Source: Alphaproteobacteria bacterium Ga0077535 (lineage in GTDB: Bacteria > Pseudomonadota > Alphaproteobacteria > Caulobacterales > Aquidulcibacteraceae). From it: a stretch of DNA of 64,000 nt. Made by a program: the position numbers and the translations under genes. Positions 44,206 through 53,959 of this stretch are shown piece by piece; positions within the stretch are counted from its first letter, which is position 1, and every line of letters starts with the position of its first letter. The stretch is from positions 248,001-312,000 of the forward strand of contig LNEK01000020.1 in the NCBI GenBank assembly GCA_001464425.1, read 5' to 3'. Under the pieces are notes generated by a model, which saw only the letters and a program-made list of their open reading frames with translations, ran no database searches and had not been told where the DNA came from.

Positions 44206-45549
44206 ATGCCTACGACCATGCCCGATCCGCTCTTAATCGATATGTTTCAGCGCCTGGCGATGGCGCTCGGGATCGGCTTTTTGGTCGGCGTCGAGCGCGG
44301 TTGGCAGCATCGCGGCGCGCCGGACGGCACGCGCGCTGCGGGGCTTCGCACCCACGCGGTGATCGGCCTCATGGGCGGGGTCGCAGGCGCTATGCTGCCG
44401 ATGATTGGCCAGATTGGTTTTGCGGCTTTGACGCTCGTGTTTGCGGGAGCGTTCGTGGCGTTCAAGCTGCGCGAGAGCTTCAAGGACCACGACGTCTCCG
44501 TCACGGGTACGATCGCTGGCCTTCTGGTTTATGCGCTCGGCGCCTACGCGATGTGGGGTGATCTCCGCATCGCTGCGGCCGTGGGCGTCGCTCTCGTCGG
44601 GTTGCTGGCCTTTAAGGAAGCGCTGCACGGGTGGCTCGATAAGATCACCTGGAAGGAGCTGCGCTCTGCGCTGCTAATCCTCGCAGCTACGGCGATCGCT
44701 CTGCCACTATTGCCCGATCGCACAATCGATCCATGGGAGGCAATCAATCCGCGCGAGCTTTGGCTGCTGACCATCCTCGTCGCCGGCGCATCTTTCGCGG
44801 GTTACATCGCCGTGCGCGTTCTGGGTGACGATGTCGGCGTACTCGCCGGTGCGGCAGCGGGTGCGTTCGTTTCATCCACCGTCGTCACTGCTGAATTGGG
44901 TCGGCGCGTGAAGCGCGGTGAAAGCCACGCACTGGTTGGCGGCGCTGCGGCCGCGATCGCGGCCGCGATCAGCGTAGCCCGCGTTGTCGCTTTGCTAGCG
45001 GTCACAGGCGCGGCGGTATTGCCGGAAGCCGGACCGGCCCTCGTGACGGCCTCGGTGGTCTTTGGCATCTCCGCGTTTGCGATGCGCTATTTCGACCGCG
45101 CCGACGCCGGCGACGGTGACGATGGCCGCGGCGAACTCCGCAGCCCGCTAGATCTGTGGTCCGTGGCGCAGTTTGCGCTCTTCCTCGGGGCGGTGATTGT
45201 CGTTGGACGCATCGTCGCGGACGCCTACGGGCAGGCGGGTCTCTTGCCATTCGCGGCTACCGCCGGGCTCGCGGACGTGGACGCGGTGACATTGGCCGCC
45301 ACTAGTCTCGTGCGCGGAGGCTTGGACCCCAGCGTCGGGGCGCACGCGGTCATGATCGCCGTTCTGATGAACTCCCTGTCCAAGGGCTTCATCGCGGCTT
45401 TCACGGGCGGCTGGCGCTATGCGGGGCTCTATTTCGCAGCGGCGGCGACGGCCACGATCGCGGCAGGGTTGGTCTGGCTCTTCGCCACCCCATTTTTAGC
45501 GCCAATCTTCAGCCAAGGGGCCTCGCTTGCGCCCCTTTCCATGAGCTAA
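44206..45549 (+). CDS. MgtC/SapB-type membrane protein with DUF4010 domain
   Basis: 447-aa integral membrane protein. The first part is MgtC/SapB-like: [38 protein letters not shown], and several more membrane helices. The second part matches the DUF4010 domain ([55 protein letters not shown]). About 12 hydrophobic segments. Function unclear; MgtC proteins affect Mg2+/membrane-potential homeostasis. Start ATG 44206 or 44218. Its final codons include an AAGGGGC...GCCCCTT hairpin (45515-45537), which may reduce read-through into aroF. Confidence 0.86.
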   Translation: MPTTMPDPLLIDMFQRLAMALGIGFLVGVERGWQHRGAPDGTRAAGLRTHAVIGLMGGVAGAMLPMIGQIGFAALTLVFAGAFVAFKLRESFKDHDVSVTGTIAGLLVYALGAYAMWGDLRIAAAVGVALVGLLAFKEALHGWLDKITWKELRSALLILAATAIALPLLPDRTIDPWEAINPRELWLLTILVAGASFAGYIAVRVLGDDVGVLAGAAAGAFVSSTVVTAELGRRVKRGESHALVGGAAAAIAAAISVARVVALLAVTGAAVLPEAGPALVTASVVFGISAFAMRYFDRADAGDGDDGRGELRSPLDLWSVAQFALFLGAVIVVGRIVADAYGQAGLLPFAATAGLADVDAVTLAATSLVRGGLDPSVGAHAVMIAVLMNSLSKGFIAAFTGGWRYAGLYFAAAATATIAAGLVWLFATPFLAPIFSQGASLAPLSMS

Positions 45550-45560
45550 GCTGTTCGCAG

Positions 45561-46940
45561 ATGCGAGATAAATGGACCCCCGCCGGCTGGCGCGCTCTGC
45601 CCGCCAAGCACATCCCGACGGATTACCCAGATCCGGAAGCGCTGACGCGCGTCGAGCAGCAGTTGCGCTCGTACCCGCCGCTCGTGTTCGCCGGCGAGGC
45701 GCGCAATTTAAAGTCGCGGCTCGCTGACGTTGCCGCGGGCAAGGCGTTCTTGCTTCAAGGCGGCGATTGCGCTGAGAGCTTCAAGGAATTCCATCCCGAC
45801 AATATCCGCGACACCTTCCGCACTTTGATGGCGATGAGCGTCGTTCTGACGTTCGCGGCGTCGCGGCCGGTGGTGAAGATCGGACGCTTGGCAGGCCAGT
45901 TCGGCAAGCCGCGTTCGGAGCTGACTGAAACGCAAGGCGGCGTTACGCTCCCCTCTTATCGGGGCGACAACATCAACGGTATGGACTTCACGTTGGAGTC
46001 GCGCACGCCCGATCCGGAGCGTCTGCTGAAGGCATACTCGCAATCGGCTGCGACGCTGAATTTGATCCGCGCCTTTGCAAACGGCGGCTACGCCGACTTG
46101 CACAACGTGCACCGCTGGATGGTCGGCTTCGTCGCCGACAGTCAGCAGGGCAAACGCTACCAGGAGATCGCCGACCGCATCTCCGAGGCCATCGACTTTA
46201 TGGGCGCTTGCGGTATCACGCCGGAAAGCGTGCCGCAGATGAAGCAGGTCGATGTTTACACAAGTCACGAAGCGTTGCTGCTTGGCTTTGAAGAGGCGAT
46301 GACGCGGATCGATTCGACGACTGGCGATTGGTACGACACCAGCGCGCACTTCGTTTGGATCGGCGATCGCACACGCCAATTGGACGGCGCCCACGTTGAA
46401 TTCGCGCGGGGGATCAAAAATCCCATCGGCCTCAAATGTGGGCCGAGCCTCGATGCAGATGAGTTGCTGCGGTTGATCGATGTCCTCAACCCGAACGATG
46501 AGCCTGGCCGCCTCACGCTGATTGCGCGCTTCGGCGCCGACAAAGTCGAGGCGGGGCTGCCGAAGCTTGCGCGCGCGGTGACGAAGGCGGGCCGCTCGGT
46601 GGTTTGGTCGTGCGATCCAATGCACGGCAATACCCTGAAAACCGATAGCGGCTTCAAGACGCGTCCGTTCGATCGCATTCTCGCGGAGGTGCGGGCGTTC
46701 ACGGACATCTTGCCAGCGGAAGGCGCCTACCCAGGCGGCGTCCACGTTGAGATGACCGGCCAGCAAGTCACCGAATGCATTGGCGGCGCGGCGGCTTTGA
46801 AGGAAGAAGACCTTTCCAGCCGCTATCACACGCACTGCGATCCGCGCCTAAACGGCCAACAGGCTCTGGACTTGGCGTTCCTGATCGCCGAACAGCTCCG
46901 CGGCGCACGAGACGCCGGCCGCAAGGCGCGCGCCGTCTAG
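45561..46940 (+). CDS. aroF: 3-deoxy-7-phosphoheptulonate synthase, class II
   Basis: 459-aa class II (plant-type) DAHP synthase, first step of the shikimate pathway (PEP + erythrose-4-P). Motifs: [117 protein letters not shown] and ECIGG. Length and motifs are complete. The family is distinct from E. coli AroF/G/H; the symbol aroF is used loosely. Confidence 0.95.
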   Translation: MRDKWTPAGWRALPAKHIPTDYPDPEALTRVEQQLRSYPPLVFAGEARNLKSRLADVAAGKAFLLQGGDCAESFKEFHPDNIRDTFRTLMAMSVVLTFAASRPVVKIGRLAGQFGKPRSELTETQGGVTLPSYRGDNINGMDFTLESRTPDPERLLKAYSQSAATLNLIRAFANGGYADLHNVHRWMVGFVADSQQGKRYQEIADRISEAIDFMGACGITPESVPQMKQVDVYTSHEALLLGFEEAMTRIDSTTGDWYDTSAHFVWIGDRTRQLDGAHVEFARGIKNPIGLKCGPSLDADELLRLIDVLNPNDEPGRLTLIARFGADKVEAGLPKLARAVTKAGRSVVWSCDPMHGNTLKTDSGFKTRPFDRILAEVRAFTDILPAEGAYPGGVHVEMTGQQVTECIGGAAALKEEDLSSRYHTHCDPRLNGQQALDLAFLIAEQLRGARDAGRKARAV

Positions 46941-46965
46941 CGCGCCGCGCCCGCTAGGAGAGCAC

Positions 46966-47907
46966 ATGAAATCGCTTCGCGTCGCCGTGCAGATGGACCC
47001 CATCCAAACCATGGTGGTCGAGCGCGATACGTCGCTTGCGCTGATGATTGAAGCGCAAGCGCGCGGCCACGAGGTATCGTGGTTCACGCCTAACGAGGTG
47101 TTTTACGATTCCGGTGTGGTGAAGGCGCGGTCGCGCACCGCAAAAGTCAGCCTAGACGGCAAGAAGCATTACGAGAACGGCGCTGATGCAATCCGGCCGC
47201 TGGACGATTTCGATGTCATTTTGGTGCGCCAGGATCCGCCCTTTGACATGGGCTACGTTTCCAACACCTATTTGCTCGAACTCACCAAGGCGCTGGTGAT
47301 CAATCCGCCGCTGGGTGTGCGCAACATCTCCGAGAAAATGTCGATCATGCATTTTCCGGAGCTGACGCCGACGACTTGGGTCGGACGCGATCTCGATGCG
47401 CTTCAAGCGTTTGCCGAACGCTTCGACCAGGTTGTTCTGAAAGTGCTCTACCTGATGGGCGGCGACGGCGTCATCAAACTGAAAGCGGCGGACACTGATT
47501 TCCGCGCCCGCGCCGGCAAGTTTATTGAAGCCGCAGGCCGCGAGCCGATCTTGGCGCAAGAATTTCTGCCTGCTGTCAGCGGCGGCGATAAGCGCGTCTT
47601 CGTACTGGGCGGTGAAGCGTTTGGCGCCGTCCGGCGCATGCCGCAGGGCGGAGACTTCCGCGCCAACCTTCACGCCGGTGGCATAGCTGAAGGGGCCAAG
47701 CTTGAGGCTAGCGACCGCGCGATTGTTGATGCGGTCGCGCCATTGTTGAAGCGCGAAGGGATCTTATTTGCAGGGCTCGACGTGATCGCCGGCAAACTTA
47801 TCGAAATCAACGTTACGTCGCCAACGTTGGTGCAGGAATTGAAGCGCTTCAGCGGCCTCGATTTGCCGAAGGCGTTCTGGGATCGCGTGGAGGCAATGCG
47901 CGCGTGA
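46966..47907 (+). CDS. gshB: Glutathione synthetase
   Basis: 313-aa ATP-grasp ligase that joins gamma-glutamylcysteine and glycine. Signatures: VAVQMDPIQTMVVERDTSLALMIEAQARGHE, VILVRQDPPFDMGYVSNTYLLE, PTTWVGRD, VLKVLYLMGGDGVIKL, AQEFLPAVSGGDKRVFVLGGEAFGAVRRMPQGGDFRANLHAGG and FAGLDVIAGKLIEINVTSPT. Complete. It converges on the broken transporter gene with 3 nt between stops. Confidence 0.97.
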   Translation: MKSLRVAVQMDPIQTMVVERDTSLALMIEAQARGHEVSWFTPNEVFYDSGVVKARSRTAKVSLDGKKHYENGADAIRPLDDFDVILVRQDPPFDMGYVSNTYLLELTKALVINPPLGVRNISEKMSIMHFPELTPTTWVGRDLDALQAFAERFDQVVLKVLYLMGGDGVIKLKAADTDFRARAGKFIEAAGREPILAQEFLPAVSGGDKRVFVLGGEAFGAVRRMPQGGDFRANLHAGGIAEGAKLEASDRAIVDAVAPLLKREGILFAGLDVIAGKLIEINVTSPTLVQELKRFSGLDLPKAFWDRVEAMRA

Positions 47908-47910
47908 CGC

Positions 47911-49325
47911 TCAGCCTGCAGCGAAAGCAATGATGAGAACGATCGCAGCGATGTTGAGTCCCAGCCCTACGCTGAGCATCCGCTTCAAGGTCAGCATACC
48001 GGAAGAATAGGCGATGGCGTTAGGCGCCGTGGCCACTGGCAGCATGAAGGCAAAGCTTGCGGCGATCGCGACGGGGAAAGCCAATTGCTGCAGCGGTGTA
48101 TCCGTCGCGGTGGCGACGGCGGCGACGACCGGCAGCATCGATGTCAGTGTCGCGACATTGCTCGCGAGTTCGGAAGGCCGAGCGCCGAAACGCCGTCTAA
48201 ACCTGCAACCCACTCGCCGATCCAGGCTGCGAGTCCGGTGGCCTCCATGCCTGCGGCGAGCGAGAGTCCGCCTCCGAACAAAATCGCGATGCCCCATGGG
48301 ATGCGTTCTGCGGTCTTCCAGTCGATCAGCTTCTCGCCGCCGCCGCGCCCTGATGGAATGAAGAAGAGCGAAAGCGCGCCCATAATGGCAATTCCGGTGT
48401 CAGTGAGCGCACCAAGCCCTGGGAGCTTGTTGAGTTCTGTGCGCGTCATCCAAGCCAACGCCACTAGTGCGAAGACAATCCCGATGCGTGTCTCCGGGCG
48501 TGTAAGAGGCCCGAGCGCTTTCAGCGCCGTTTTCACGACCTCACCAATGGCTTCGTAGCGCGTGTGTGTGCTGCGCCGAAATAGCGGCAGACAGAGCAGC
48601 AACCAGGCAAGTGGCAGCATGATCAGCATCATCGGCAACGCGCGCGCCATCCAATCAATGAAGGCGATCGGCTCGCCCGCACGCTCAAAGAACGCCATGG
48701 CGATAAGATTGGTGGGCGATCCGACGGGCGTGCCGACGCCACCAATGGTAGCTGCATGCGCGACTCCGAGCGTCAACGCGCCGCCGAGCGCCAAGTCTGC
48801 GCTGCCGCCGCCAGACATCGCGCGCGCCGCGCCGATAGCGATGGGGACAAGCATTAGCGTTGTCGCGGTATTTGAAATCCACATCGAGATGAGCGCCGAG
48901 GCGATCATGAAGCCGCCGACCAACGCGACCGGTCGGCCTCCAGCCACTGACGCAATCGAAAGCGCGATACGCTCGTGCAGTCGCCAGCGTTCGACGCAGG
49001 CTGCCAGAATGAAGCCGCCGATGAACAAAAAGACGATGGGGTCGGCGTAAGGGGCCGCCGCTTGCCCCATGGTGGTTGCGCCAAGCAGGGGCAACGCAGC
49101 CAGCGGCAGAAGCGCCGTAGCGGAAATCGGGATCGCCTCGGTGACCCAGAACACGACCATCAACGCCGCCAGCGAAACGACCCGCCACGCTTCAACTGAA
49201 AGCCCCTCCGGCGGCGGCAGGAATTGGAGCCCGATCGCGAGCGCCGGGCCGAGCACCAGACCGATCCAGCGGCCTACGCGGCCAAAGCCCGTCTCCTCGG
49301 CGGCGATCGCCGGTGCGTCGGTCAT
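47911..49325 (-). pseudogene. DASS/SLC13-family anion:Na+ symporter, disrupted by frameshift and internal loss
   Basis: ATG 49325 (with GGGGGAAG ahead) begins a symporter: LSVEAWRVVSLAALMVVFWVTEAIPISATALLP, SNTATTLMLVPIAIGAA, GTPVGSPTNLIAM, then LIDWKTAERIPWGIAILFGGGLSLAAGMEATGLAAWIGEW. It then runs into VSALGLP-NSRAMSRH and a stop at about 48144. The missing C-terminus resumes in another frame at SELASNVATLTSMLPVVAAVA and continues to 47911. In intact relatives a hydrophobic segment of about 20 residues lies between 'GEW(V)' and 'ELASN'. It is absent, so sequence near 48170-48185 has been lost together with the frame. The protein would normally import di- or tricarboxylates. Confidence 0.75.
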
Positions 49326-49407
49326 GCGCTTCCCCCGCTGCCGGATTTGACACCGGCTTTCTGGCCTCATACCTCAGCGCCTCGCCTTTGGAAGCCCCAG
49401 TCGAGCG

Positions 49408-49437
49408 TTGAAGAGACGCAAGTTGATGCGCTAAAGG
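49408..49437 (+). promoter_or_regulatory. Possible tRNA-Leu promoter
   Basis: TTGAAG (49408-49413) and TAAAGG (49432-49437) with an 18-nt spacer lie 10 nt ahead of the tRNA gene. Plausible but not a strong match. Confidence 0.35.
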
Positions 49438-49447
49438 TGCGTGCGTT

Positions 49448-49532
49448 GCCCCTGTGGTGGAATTGGTAGACGCGCCGGACTCAAAATCCGGTACCGCAAG
49501 GTGTGTCGGTTCGACTCCGACCGGGGGCACCA
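49448..49532 (+). tRNA. tRNA-Leu (anticodon CAA)
   Basis: 85-nt cloverleaf with encoded CCA: acceptor GCCCCTG / CGGGGGC, D-arm GGTGGAATTGGTAGAC, anticodon stem CCGGA/TCCGG around CTCAAAA giving anticodon CAA, a long class-II variable arm (TACCGCAAGGTGTG) and T-arm GGTTCGACTCC. The long variable arm and CAA anticodon identify tRNA-Leu reading UUG. It lies between the broken transporter gene and exoD. Confidence 0.97.
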
Positions 49533-49641
49533 TCGTTCGCTCGCGATAGCCAGTCGACGATGTCATCTTGTCAACGCGGCTCCTGACGTGGTTGTCGAAC
49601 CGTGCTAGCCGCACGGTAGAACGTTGCGCGAAAAGGCATCC

Positions 49642-50301
49642 ATGTCCGCCACTGACACGATCCGCGACGACACCGGCCGCAGCTTCATCACCGTACTGCA
49701 AAAGATCGACGCCGCTGCGGGCGAGGAGGGCCTCACCGTTGGCGAGATCGTGGACCGGCTTGATGAGCGTGCGTTCGGGCTGCTGATTTTGTTATTCGCC
49801 TTGCCGTGCTTGGTGCCGGGGTTGCCGGGCGCGCAGATCATCGCTGTCCCGATCTTTTTGCTCGCAGTGCAAGTGTTGATTGGCCGCTCGGAGCCTTGGT
49901 TGCCGGGCTGGTTCATGCGCGCGCGTGTAAAGAAGGGTTGGATCAGTTCGATCGCCGGCTTCGCGGACAAGCGCCTGCGCTGGACTGAAACACTGTCGCG
50001 CCCGCGTTGGCGCTTCTTTGCTGCTGGCTTTGGTGAGAAACTTGCGGCGCTGCTTATGGCGCTCGCGGCGATCACCGTGATGCTGCCGATCACCAATACG
50101 GTTCCATCTGTGGCGCTGACCTTGATGTCGGTTGGGCTTATCCAACGCGATGGCGTTTTCACCGTCTTTGGCATGCTCGTCGCGTTGGGCTGGCTGACGC
50201 TTCTGGCGATCCTAGTTGGCGGGCTCGTCGTCGGCGCTGGCTTTGCCGTAAATCTCTTGTCGGAGCACGCGCCCTGGCTGCGAGACATGTTCGGCGGCTA
50301 A
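49642..50301 (+). CDS. exoD: ExoD-family membrane protein
   Basis: 219-aa membrane protein of the exopolysaccharide-synthesis ExoD family: SFITVLQKIDAAAGEEGLTVGEIVDRLDERAFGLLILLFALPCLVPGLPGAQIIAVPIFLLAVQVLIGRSEPWLPGW, then four to five membrane helices. In Rhizobium meliloti exoD affects exopolysaccharide and alkaline tolerance; the biochemical role is unknown. ATG 49642 is preferred to an upstream in-frame start. Confidence 0.85.
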   Translation: MSATDTIRDDTGRSFITVLQKIDAAAGEEGLTVGEIVDRLDERAFGLLILLFALPCLVPGLPGAQIIAVPIFLLAVQVLIGRSEPWLPGWFMRARVKKGWISSIAGFADKRLRWTETLSRPRWRFFAAGFGEKLAALLMALAAITVMLPITNTVPSVALTLMSVGLIQRDGVFTVFGMLVALGWLTLLAILVGGLVVGAGFAVNLLSEHAPWLRDMFGG

Positions 50302-50366
50302 GCATGCGGCGGGGCGCCGCGCCATTGCTTGTGTAAGCTGGCGGGGCCTTGCTCTAGGATGGGCCA

Positions 50367-50858
50367 ATGAACCTGGTTTCGCGCCTGCGCCCCCTCTGGC
50401 CATTGCTGATGATGCTGGCCTCGGGCGCTATGCTAGCGGCGGCGCACGCGTTTCAACGCTTCGGGGGCCTGCTGCCGTGCCCCATGTGTCTCGACCAGCG
50501 CAATTGGCATTGGGCCGTGGTTGGCGTTGCGCTGATCGCCTTGATCGCGACACGCGTCAGCGCCCGCGTGCAACGCGGGGCGGCGATCGTGCTGGGTCTC
50601 GTCTTGCTCGGCAGCGCAGCGCAAGCGTTTTACCATGTGGCTGTCGAGCAGCACTGGGTCGTCGGTTATTGCGACGCGCGGATCGATATGGACGACATCC
50701 GGCCCATGGATTTTGACGGCGCCGTAAGCGCGCCGAAGTGCGATGAAATCGCCTGGCAGATGTTCGGCATTTCGATGGCTGGATACAACGCCATCATCTC
50801 GACGCTGCTTGCCCTCGCCAGCTTTGCCGTAGGGCTTTTGCCGGAGCGCAAATCATGA
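50367..50858 (+). CDS. dsbB: Disulfide bond formation protein B
   Basis: 163-aa four-helix membrane protein that passes electrons from DsbA to quinone. The redox pairs are Cys38-Pro-Met-Cys41 (LPCPMCLDQRNWHW) and Cys102/Cys125 (GYCDARI...PKCDEI) in the periplasmic loops. The stop overlaps the next start (ATGA). Confidence 0.92.
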   Translation: MNLVSRLRPLWPLLMMLASGAMLAAAHAFQRFGGLLPCPMCLDQRNWHWAVVGVALIALIATRVSARVQRGAAIVLGLVLLGSAAQAFYHVAVEQHWVVGYCDARIDMDDIRPMDFDGAVSAPKCDEIAWQMFGISMAGYNAIISTLLALASFAVGLLPERKS

Positions 50859-51415
50859 GCCGTATTTCGCCGCCAATGCCAGGAGAAGGCGCGCGAGAGC
50901 GACGCTTGGCGGAAATGGTGCGCGTCGATCACGCAGGTGAGTTTGGCGCTGTGCAGATCTATCGCGGCCAGCGCGCCATCTTCGGCCGCAGCGAGGGCAA
51001 GGCGCACGCTGCGCGTCTCATTGGTGAGATGGAAGCGGGCGAAGCCGAACATCTGCGCACGTTTGACCGGTTGATCGCCGAGCGCGGGGTCCGGCCGACA
51101 ATCATGGCGCCTGTTTGGCGTGTCGCGGGGTTCGGTCTTGGCGCGGTCACTGCGCTCATGGGCGAGAAGGCAGCGCACGCCTGCACGGAAGCGGTCGAGA
51201 ACGTCATTGAAGAGCACTACGCGCGCCAGAGCGAAGCGCTCGCGGGTGTTGATGAGGAACTCAAGGACGTCGTGGATCGCTTCCGCGAAGAGGAACTCGC
51301 GCACCGCGATACGGCGATTGAGCAGGGCGCCAAGGATGCGCCGGGCTATGCCGTGCTTTCTGCCGTGATCAAGTTCGGCTGCCGCGCGGCGATCCGCATC
51401 TCCGAAAAAATATGA
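50855..51415 (+). CDS. coq7: COQ7-type demethoxyubiquinone hydroxylase
   Basis: 186-aa di-iron hydroxylase of ubiquinone synthesis (5-demethoxyubiquinone to hydroxy form). Metal ligands are in the usual E/ExxH pattern: VRVDHAGEFGAVQIYRGQ, EMEAGEAEHLRTF, AVENVIEEHYARQ, FREEELAHRDTA. It is coupled to dsbB by an overlap, sensible because DsbB uses ubiquinone, though the link may be accidental. Confidence 0.94.
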   Translation: MSRISPPMPGEGARERRLAEMVRVDHAGEFGAVQIYRGQRAIFGRSEGKAHAARLIGEMEAGEAEHLRTFDRLIAERGVRPTIMAPVWRVAGFGLGAVTALMGEKAAHACTEAVENVIEEHYARQSEALAGVDEELKDVVDRFREEELAHRDTAIEQGAKDAPGYAVLSAVIKFGCRAAIRISEKI

Positions 51416-52029
51416 ACGTCCCACCCACAGTGCGCATTGCTGGACCAGCGGAAAAGGACGCTGTCGCGGCTGTGCTGCACGATGCGTTCGTGGACGAAGA
51501 TGGGTTGAATTATTGGCTGCGGCAGGGAGCAGCAAAAGAGCGCGCTCGCCGCCGGTTTTTCCACGCTGCTGTGCGCGACACGCTGCATCCAAATCGTGAG
51601 CTCTGGCTGGCTGAGGCGGATGGGCTGCACCTGGGCGGCGCGATTTGGCTGCGCCCAGGTGACAAGGCATTTGACCACTCGCCGCTGCAAGAAGTGATGC
51701 TTTTGCCGTTGCTGTACTCGATCGCGGGATTTGAGGGGCTTCAGCGTGCGCGTGCATTGGGCGGGCGCTTGGCGGCGCATCATCCGCGCGAGCCGCATGC
51801 GCATTTGTCGTTCCTCGGCGTGGCGACCGCGGCGCAGGGGCGTGGCGTAGGCTCGACCTTGTTGAAAGCTGCGTTGGCGCCGCTCGATGCGGCAGGGGTG
51901 ACGGCGTACTTAGAAGCATCGAAACCGCGGAACGTGGCGCTCTATCAGCGACACGGTTTTGAGGTGACGGGCGAGTTTGAGCTGCCAGGCGTCCATTTCT
52001 GGTGCATGACACGCAGACCCAGAACCTAA
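51412..52029 (+). CDS. GNAT-family N-acetyltransferase
   Basis: 205-aa GCN5-like acetyltransferase. The acetyl-CoA loop is LSFLGVATAAQGRGVGSTLLKAAL, preceded by ELWLAEADGLHLGGAIWLRPGD and followed by ALYQRHGFEVTGEFELPG. Substrate unknown. It overlaps coq7 by 4 nt and ends 4 nt into the convergent methyltransferase gene. Confidence 0.85.
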   Translation: MNVPPTVRIAGPAEKDAVAAVLHDAFVDEDGLNYWLRQGAAKERARRRFFHAAVRDTLHPNRELWLAEADGLHLGGAIWLRPGDKAFDHSPLQEVMLLPLLYSIAGFEGLQRARALGGRLAAHHPREPHAHLSFLGVATAAQGRGVGSTLLKAALAPLDAAGVTAYLEASKPRNVALYQRHGFEVTGEFELPGVHFWCMTRRPRT

Positions 52030-52928
52030 CTGCCGTCTGGTTTTTCGCCGGCCGATTGTTCGGGAACGCCTAAAGCATCTGCGAGCCGCGTTTTCGCGCT
52101 ACCTGGCCTTAGTGGCTTTTGTTGACTCTCATGCGGCGCCCAACCGGTTGCAGTGAGGATTTCGAAAGTTGCCTTTGCGCGACCCTCGTCGTCGCTGAAG
52201 CGCTGGCGATAGATCTCAAACGTTCGTGCGAGAACGCGGCGGCTGAGGCCCCGCGCGCTGCGTTGCGCCAAGGCGGAGGTTTCACCCATGCCTCTGAGGT
52301 CGCCCAGTAGGCGCAGCGGATCGCCGTAGCGCACGGTTACCAAATCGCGGTCGGCTGCGGGCAGCGCGTAGCCAGCGCGTTGCAGAAGGCCCGCCAAATC
52401 TTGGAGCGTCGCGAAAGGCGCAACGCGTGGCCCGGCGCCGCCGGTGATCTCCGATTCCGCTTCGATCAGGCTTAAGCGCAACTCAGAGAGGGTGTCGCCG
52501 CCAAACAGAGATGCGAGCAGCAAGCCATCGGGCTTCAACATGCGGCGCAGCTGGATCAGCACCCCGGGGAGGTCATTCACCCAGTGAAGCGCCAACGGAG
52601 AAACGATTAGGTCAAAGGCGCTATCGGCGAAGGGCAGCCGCTCCAAATCGATTTCCACCGCACTGCCAGCGACGTCGGCCTCAACGATTTGGCCAATCCG
52701 CGCCATCAGGTCAGGCCGGGCCTCCACTTCCGCGGAAAACAGGCCGCCCCCGCCAAGCGCCAGCGCGCGCGCGAATGGGCGCGGGATCGCCTCTAGCCTG
52801 TCGGCCAAATCGGCCGCCACGCGCGCGTGCAAAAAAGCGGCGCCGGCGAACCCCGCGCGCGCGCGGCGCTTGCGTAGCCGATGCAAGCGTGGCTCGAATG
52901 GAGCGGATGGAGGGGGCGGGGCCGTCAT
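52026..52928 (-). CDS. SAM-dependent methyltransferase, BioC/NDUFAF5-like
   Basis: 300-aa class I methyltransferase fold protein: RLRKRRARAGFAGAAFLHARVAADLADRLEAIPRPFARALALGGG, LERLPFADSAFDLIVSPLALHWVNDLPGVLIQLRRMLKPDGLLLASLFGGDTLSELR. This layout (the conserved HWVNDLPG and G-G-DTL) matches the NDUFAF5/C20orf7 group. In mitochondria that group acts on the complex I subunit NDUFS7. In alphaproteobacteria the role is likely similar but unproven. Its start overlaps the comF start head to head. Confidence 0.85.
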   Translation of the reverse strand: MTAPPPPSAPFEPRLHRLRKRRARAGFAGAAFLHARVAADLADRLEAIPRPFARALALGGGGLFSAEVEARPDLMARIGQIVEADVAGSAVEIDLERLPFADSAFDLIVSPLALHWVNDLPGVLIQLRRMLKPDGLLLASLFGGDTLSELRLSLIEAESEITGGAGPRVAPFATLQDLAGLLQRAGYALPAADRDLVTVRYGDPLRLLGDLRGMGETSALAQRSARGLSRRVLARTFEIYRQRFSDDEGRAKATFEILTATGWAPHESQQKPLRPGSAKTRLADALGVPEQSAGEKPDGS

Positions 52929-53688
52929 GACGCAATCCTATCGCGCCGGGCCGGGTTTTCGAAAACGCGGTGTGATCTCGCGGCTGTCGGACCTCATATG
53001 GCCGCCGCGTTCGCTTTTGTCGGACGAAATCGTTGATCGTCCCGGCGTGATTGAGCCTACACTCTGGGGCGAGCTCAAATTCATGTCCGAACCGCTCTGC
53101 GCCTGCTGCGGCTTTCCGCTACCCGACCACGCCGGCCCAGGAGATCAGTGCGGCCCCTGCCTCAGCGGCAAACCGGCATTCGACACCGCCCGGGCGGCGC
53201 TCGCCTATAATGACCATGCACGGCGTCTGGTGCTGGATTTGAAGCGGGGTGGTCGTCGCGACGGCTTGCAGGTGTTTGCGCGGTGGATGGCGACGGCGGC
53301 CGGTGAAAACTTGGCGCGCGCCGATTTCTTGGCCCCGGCGCCCATGCACTGGACGCGGCTCGCCGTCAGGAGCTTCAACCAGGCGGCGTGGCTAGCCGAG
53401 GCTCTGGCGAAGGCGAGCGGTAAGCCTTGGAAACCGGGCGCACTTACACGTGTGAAGCGTCGGAAGAGCCAAGCGGGACTTTCCGCCTCGGAACGGCGCC
53501 GGAACGTTGGCGGCGCAATCAAGGCTTCCGCTGGGGTCAAGGGCAAAACGATCCTTGTCGTGGACGACGTTTTCACCACCGGCGCGACTCTGGAGGCGTG
53601 CGCCCGTGCATTGCGTAAAGCTGGGGCTGCAGAAGTGCATGCAGTAACCCTGGCCCGCGTGGTGCGTTCGACTGATATCCTGATCTGA
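52927..53688 (+). CDS. ComF-family phosphoribosyltransferase-like protein
   Basis: 253-aa ComF-like protein. The N-terminal Cys cluster CACCGFPLPDHAGPGDQC precedes a PRTase domain with LAPAPMHWTRLAVRSFNQAAWLAEALAKA, KRRKSQAGLSASERRRNVGGAI and the PRPP loop ILVVDDVFTTGATLEACARAL. Family members support DNA uptake (ComF) or nucleotide salvage; function here unknown. ATG 52927 overlaps the divergent methyltransferase start. Confidence 0.88.
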   Translation: MTQSYRAGPGFRKRGVISRLSDLIWPPRSLLSDEIVDRPGVIEPTLWGELKFMSEPLCACCGFPLPDHAGPGDQCGPCLSGKPAFDTARAALAYNDHARRLVLDLKRGGRRDGLQVFARWMATAAGENLARADFLAPAPMHWTRLAVRSFNQAAWLAEALAKASGKPWKPGALTRVKRRKSQAGLSASERRRNVGGAIKASAGVKGKTILVVDDVFTTGATLEACARALRKAGAAEVHAVTLARVVRSTDILI

Positions 53689-53704
53689 GGAGAAGTTGAG
53701 TCGG

Positions 53705-53959
53705 ATGAAGCCGGTCACAATCTACACACGCGCTTTTTGCCCGTATTGCACGCGGGCCATGGCGCTGTTGGAGCGGAAGGGCGCGCGGGTTACCGAGATC
53801 GACGCCAGCGACCCCGATAAACGTCAAGAGATGATTCAACGCTCTGGTCGCTGGACGTTCCCGCAGATTTTTGTCGGTGAAACCCATGTCGGCGGCTGCG
53901 ATGATTTGCACGCGCTCGAACAGCGCGGCGCGCTCGACCCGTTGTTGACCAGTCCATGA
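53705..53959 (+). CDS. grxC: Glutaredoxin 3
   Basis: 84-aa dithiol glutaredoxin: VTIYTRAFCPYCTRAMALL (active site CPYC), then TFPQIFVGETHVGGCDDLHAL with the cis-Pro and GSH-binding GG-DD motif. Glutathione-dependent disulfide reductase. ATG 53705 is followed by MKPVTIY. The 3' end overlaps the nitrilase start by 4 nt. Confidence 0.95.
   Translation: MKPVTIYTRAFCPYCTRAMALLERKGARVTEIDASDPDKRQEMIQRSGRWTFPQIFVGETHVGGCDDLHALEQRGALDPLLTSP

Noticed and set aside
45515-45540. Intrinsic terminator inside the 3' end of the MgtC-type gene
   Set aside because: The hairpin is good but only three T follow and it lies before the stop codon; kept as a remark, not as a called terminator.
49448-49532. Genomic island attachment site at tRNA-Leu
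   Set aside because: No integrase, no repeat of the tRNA 3' end and no change in composition nearby.
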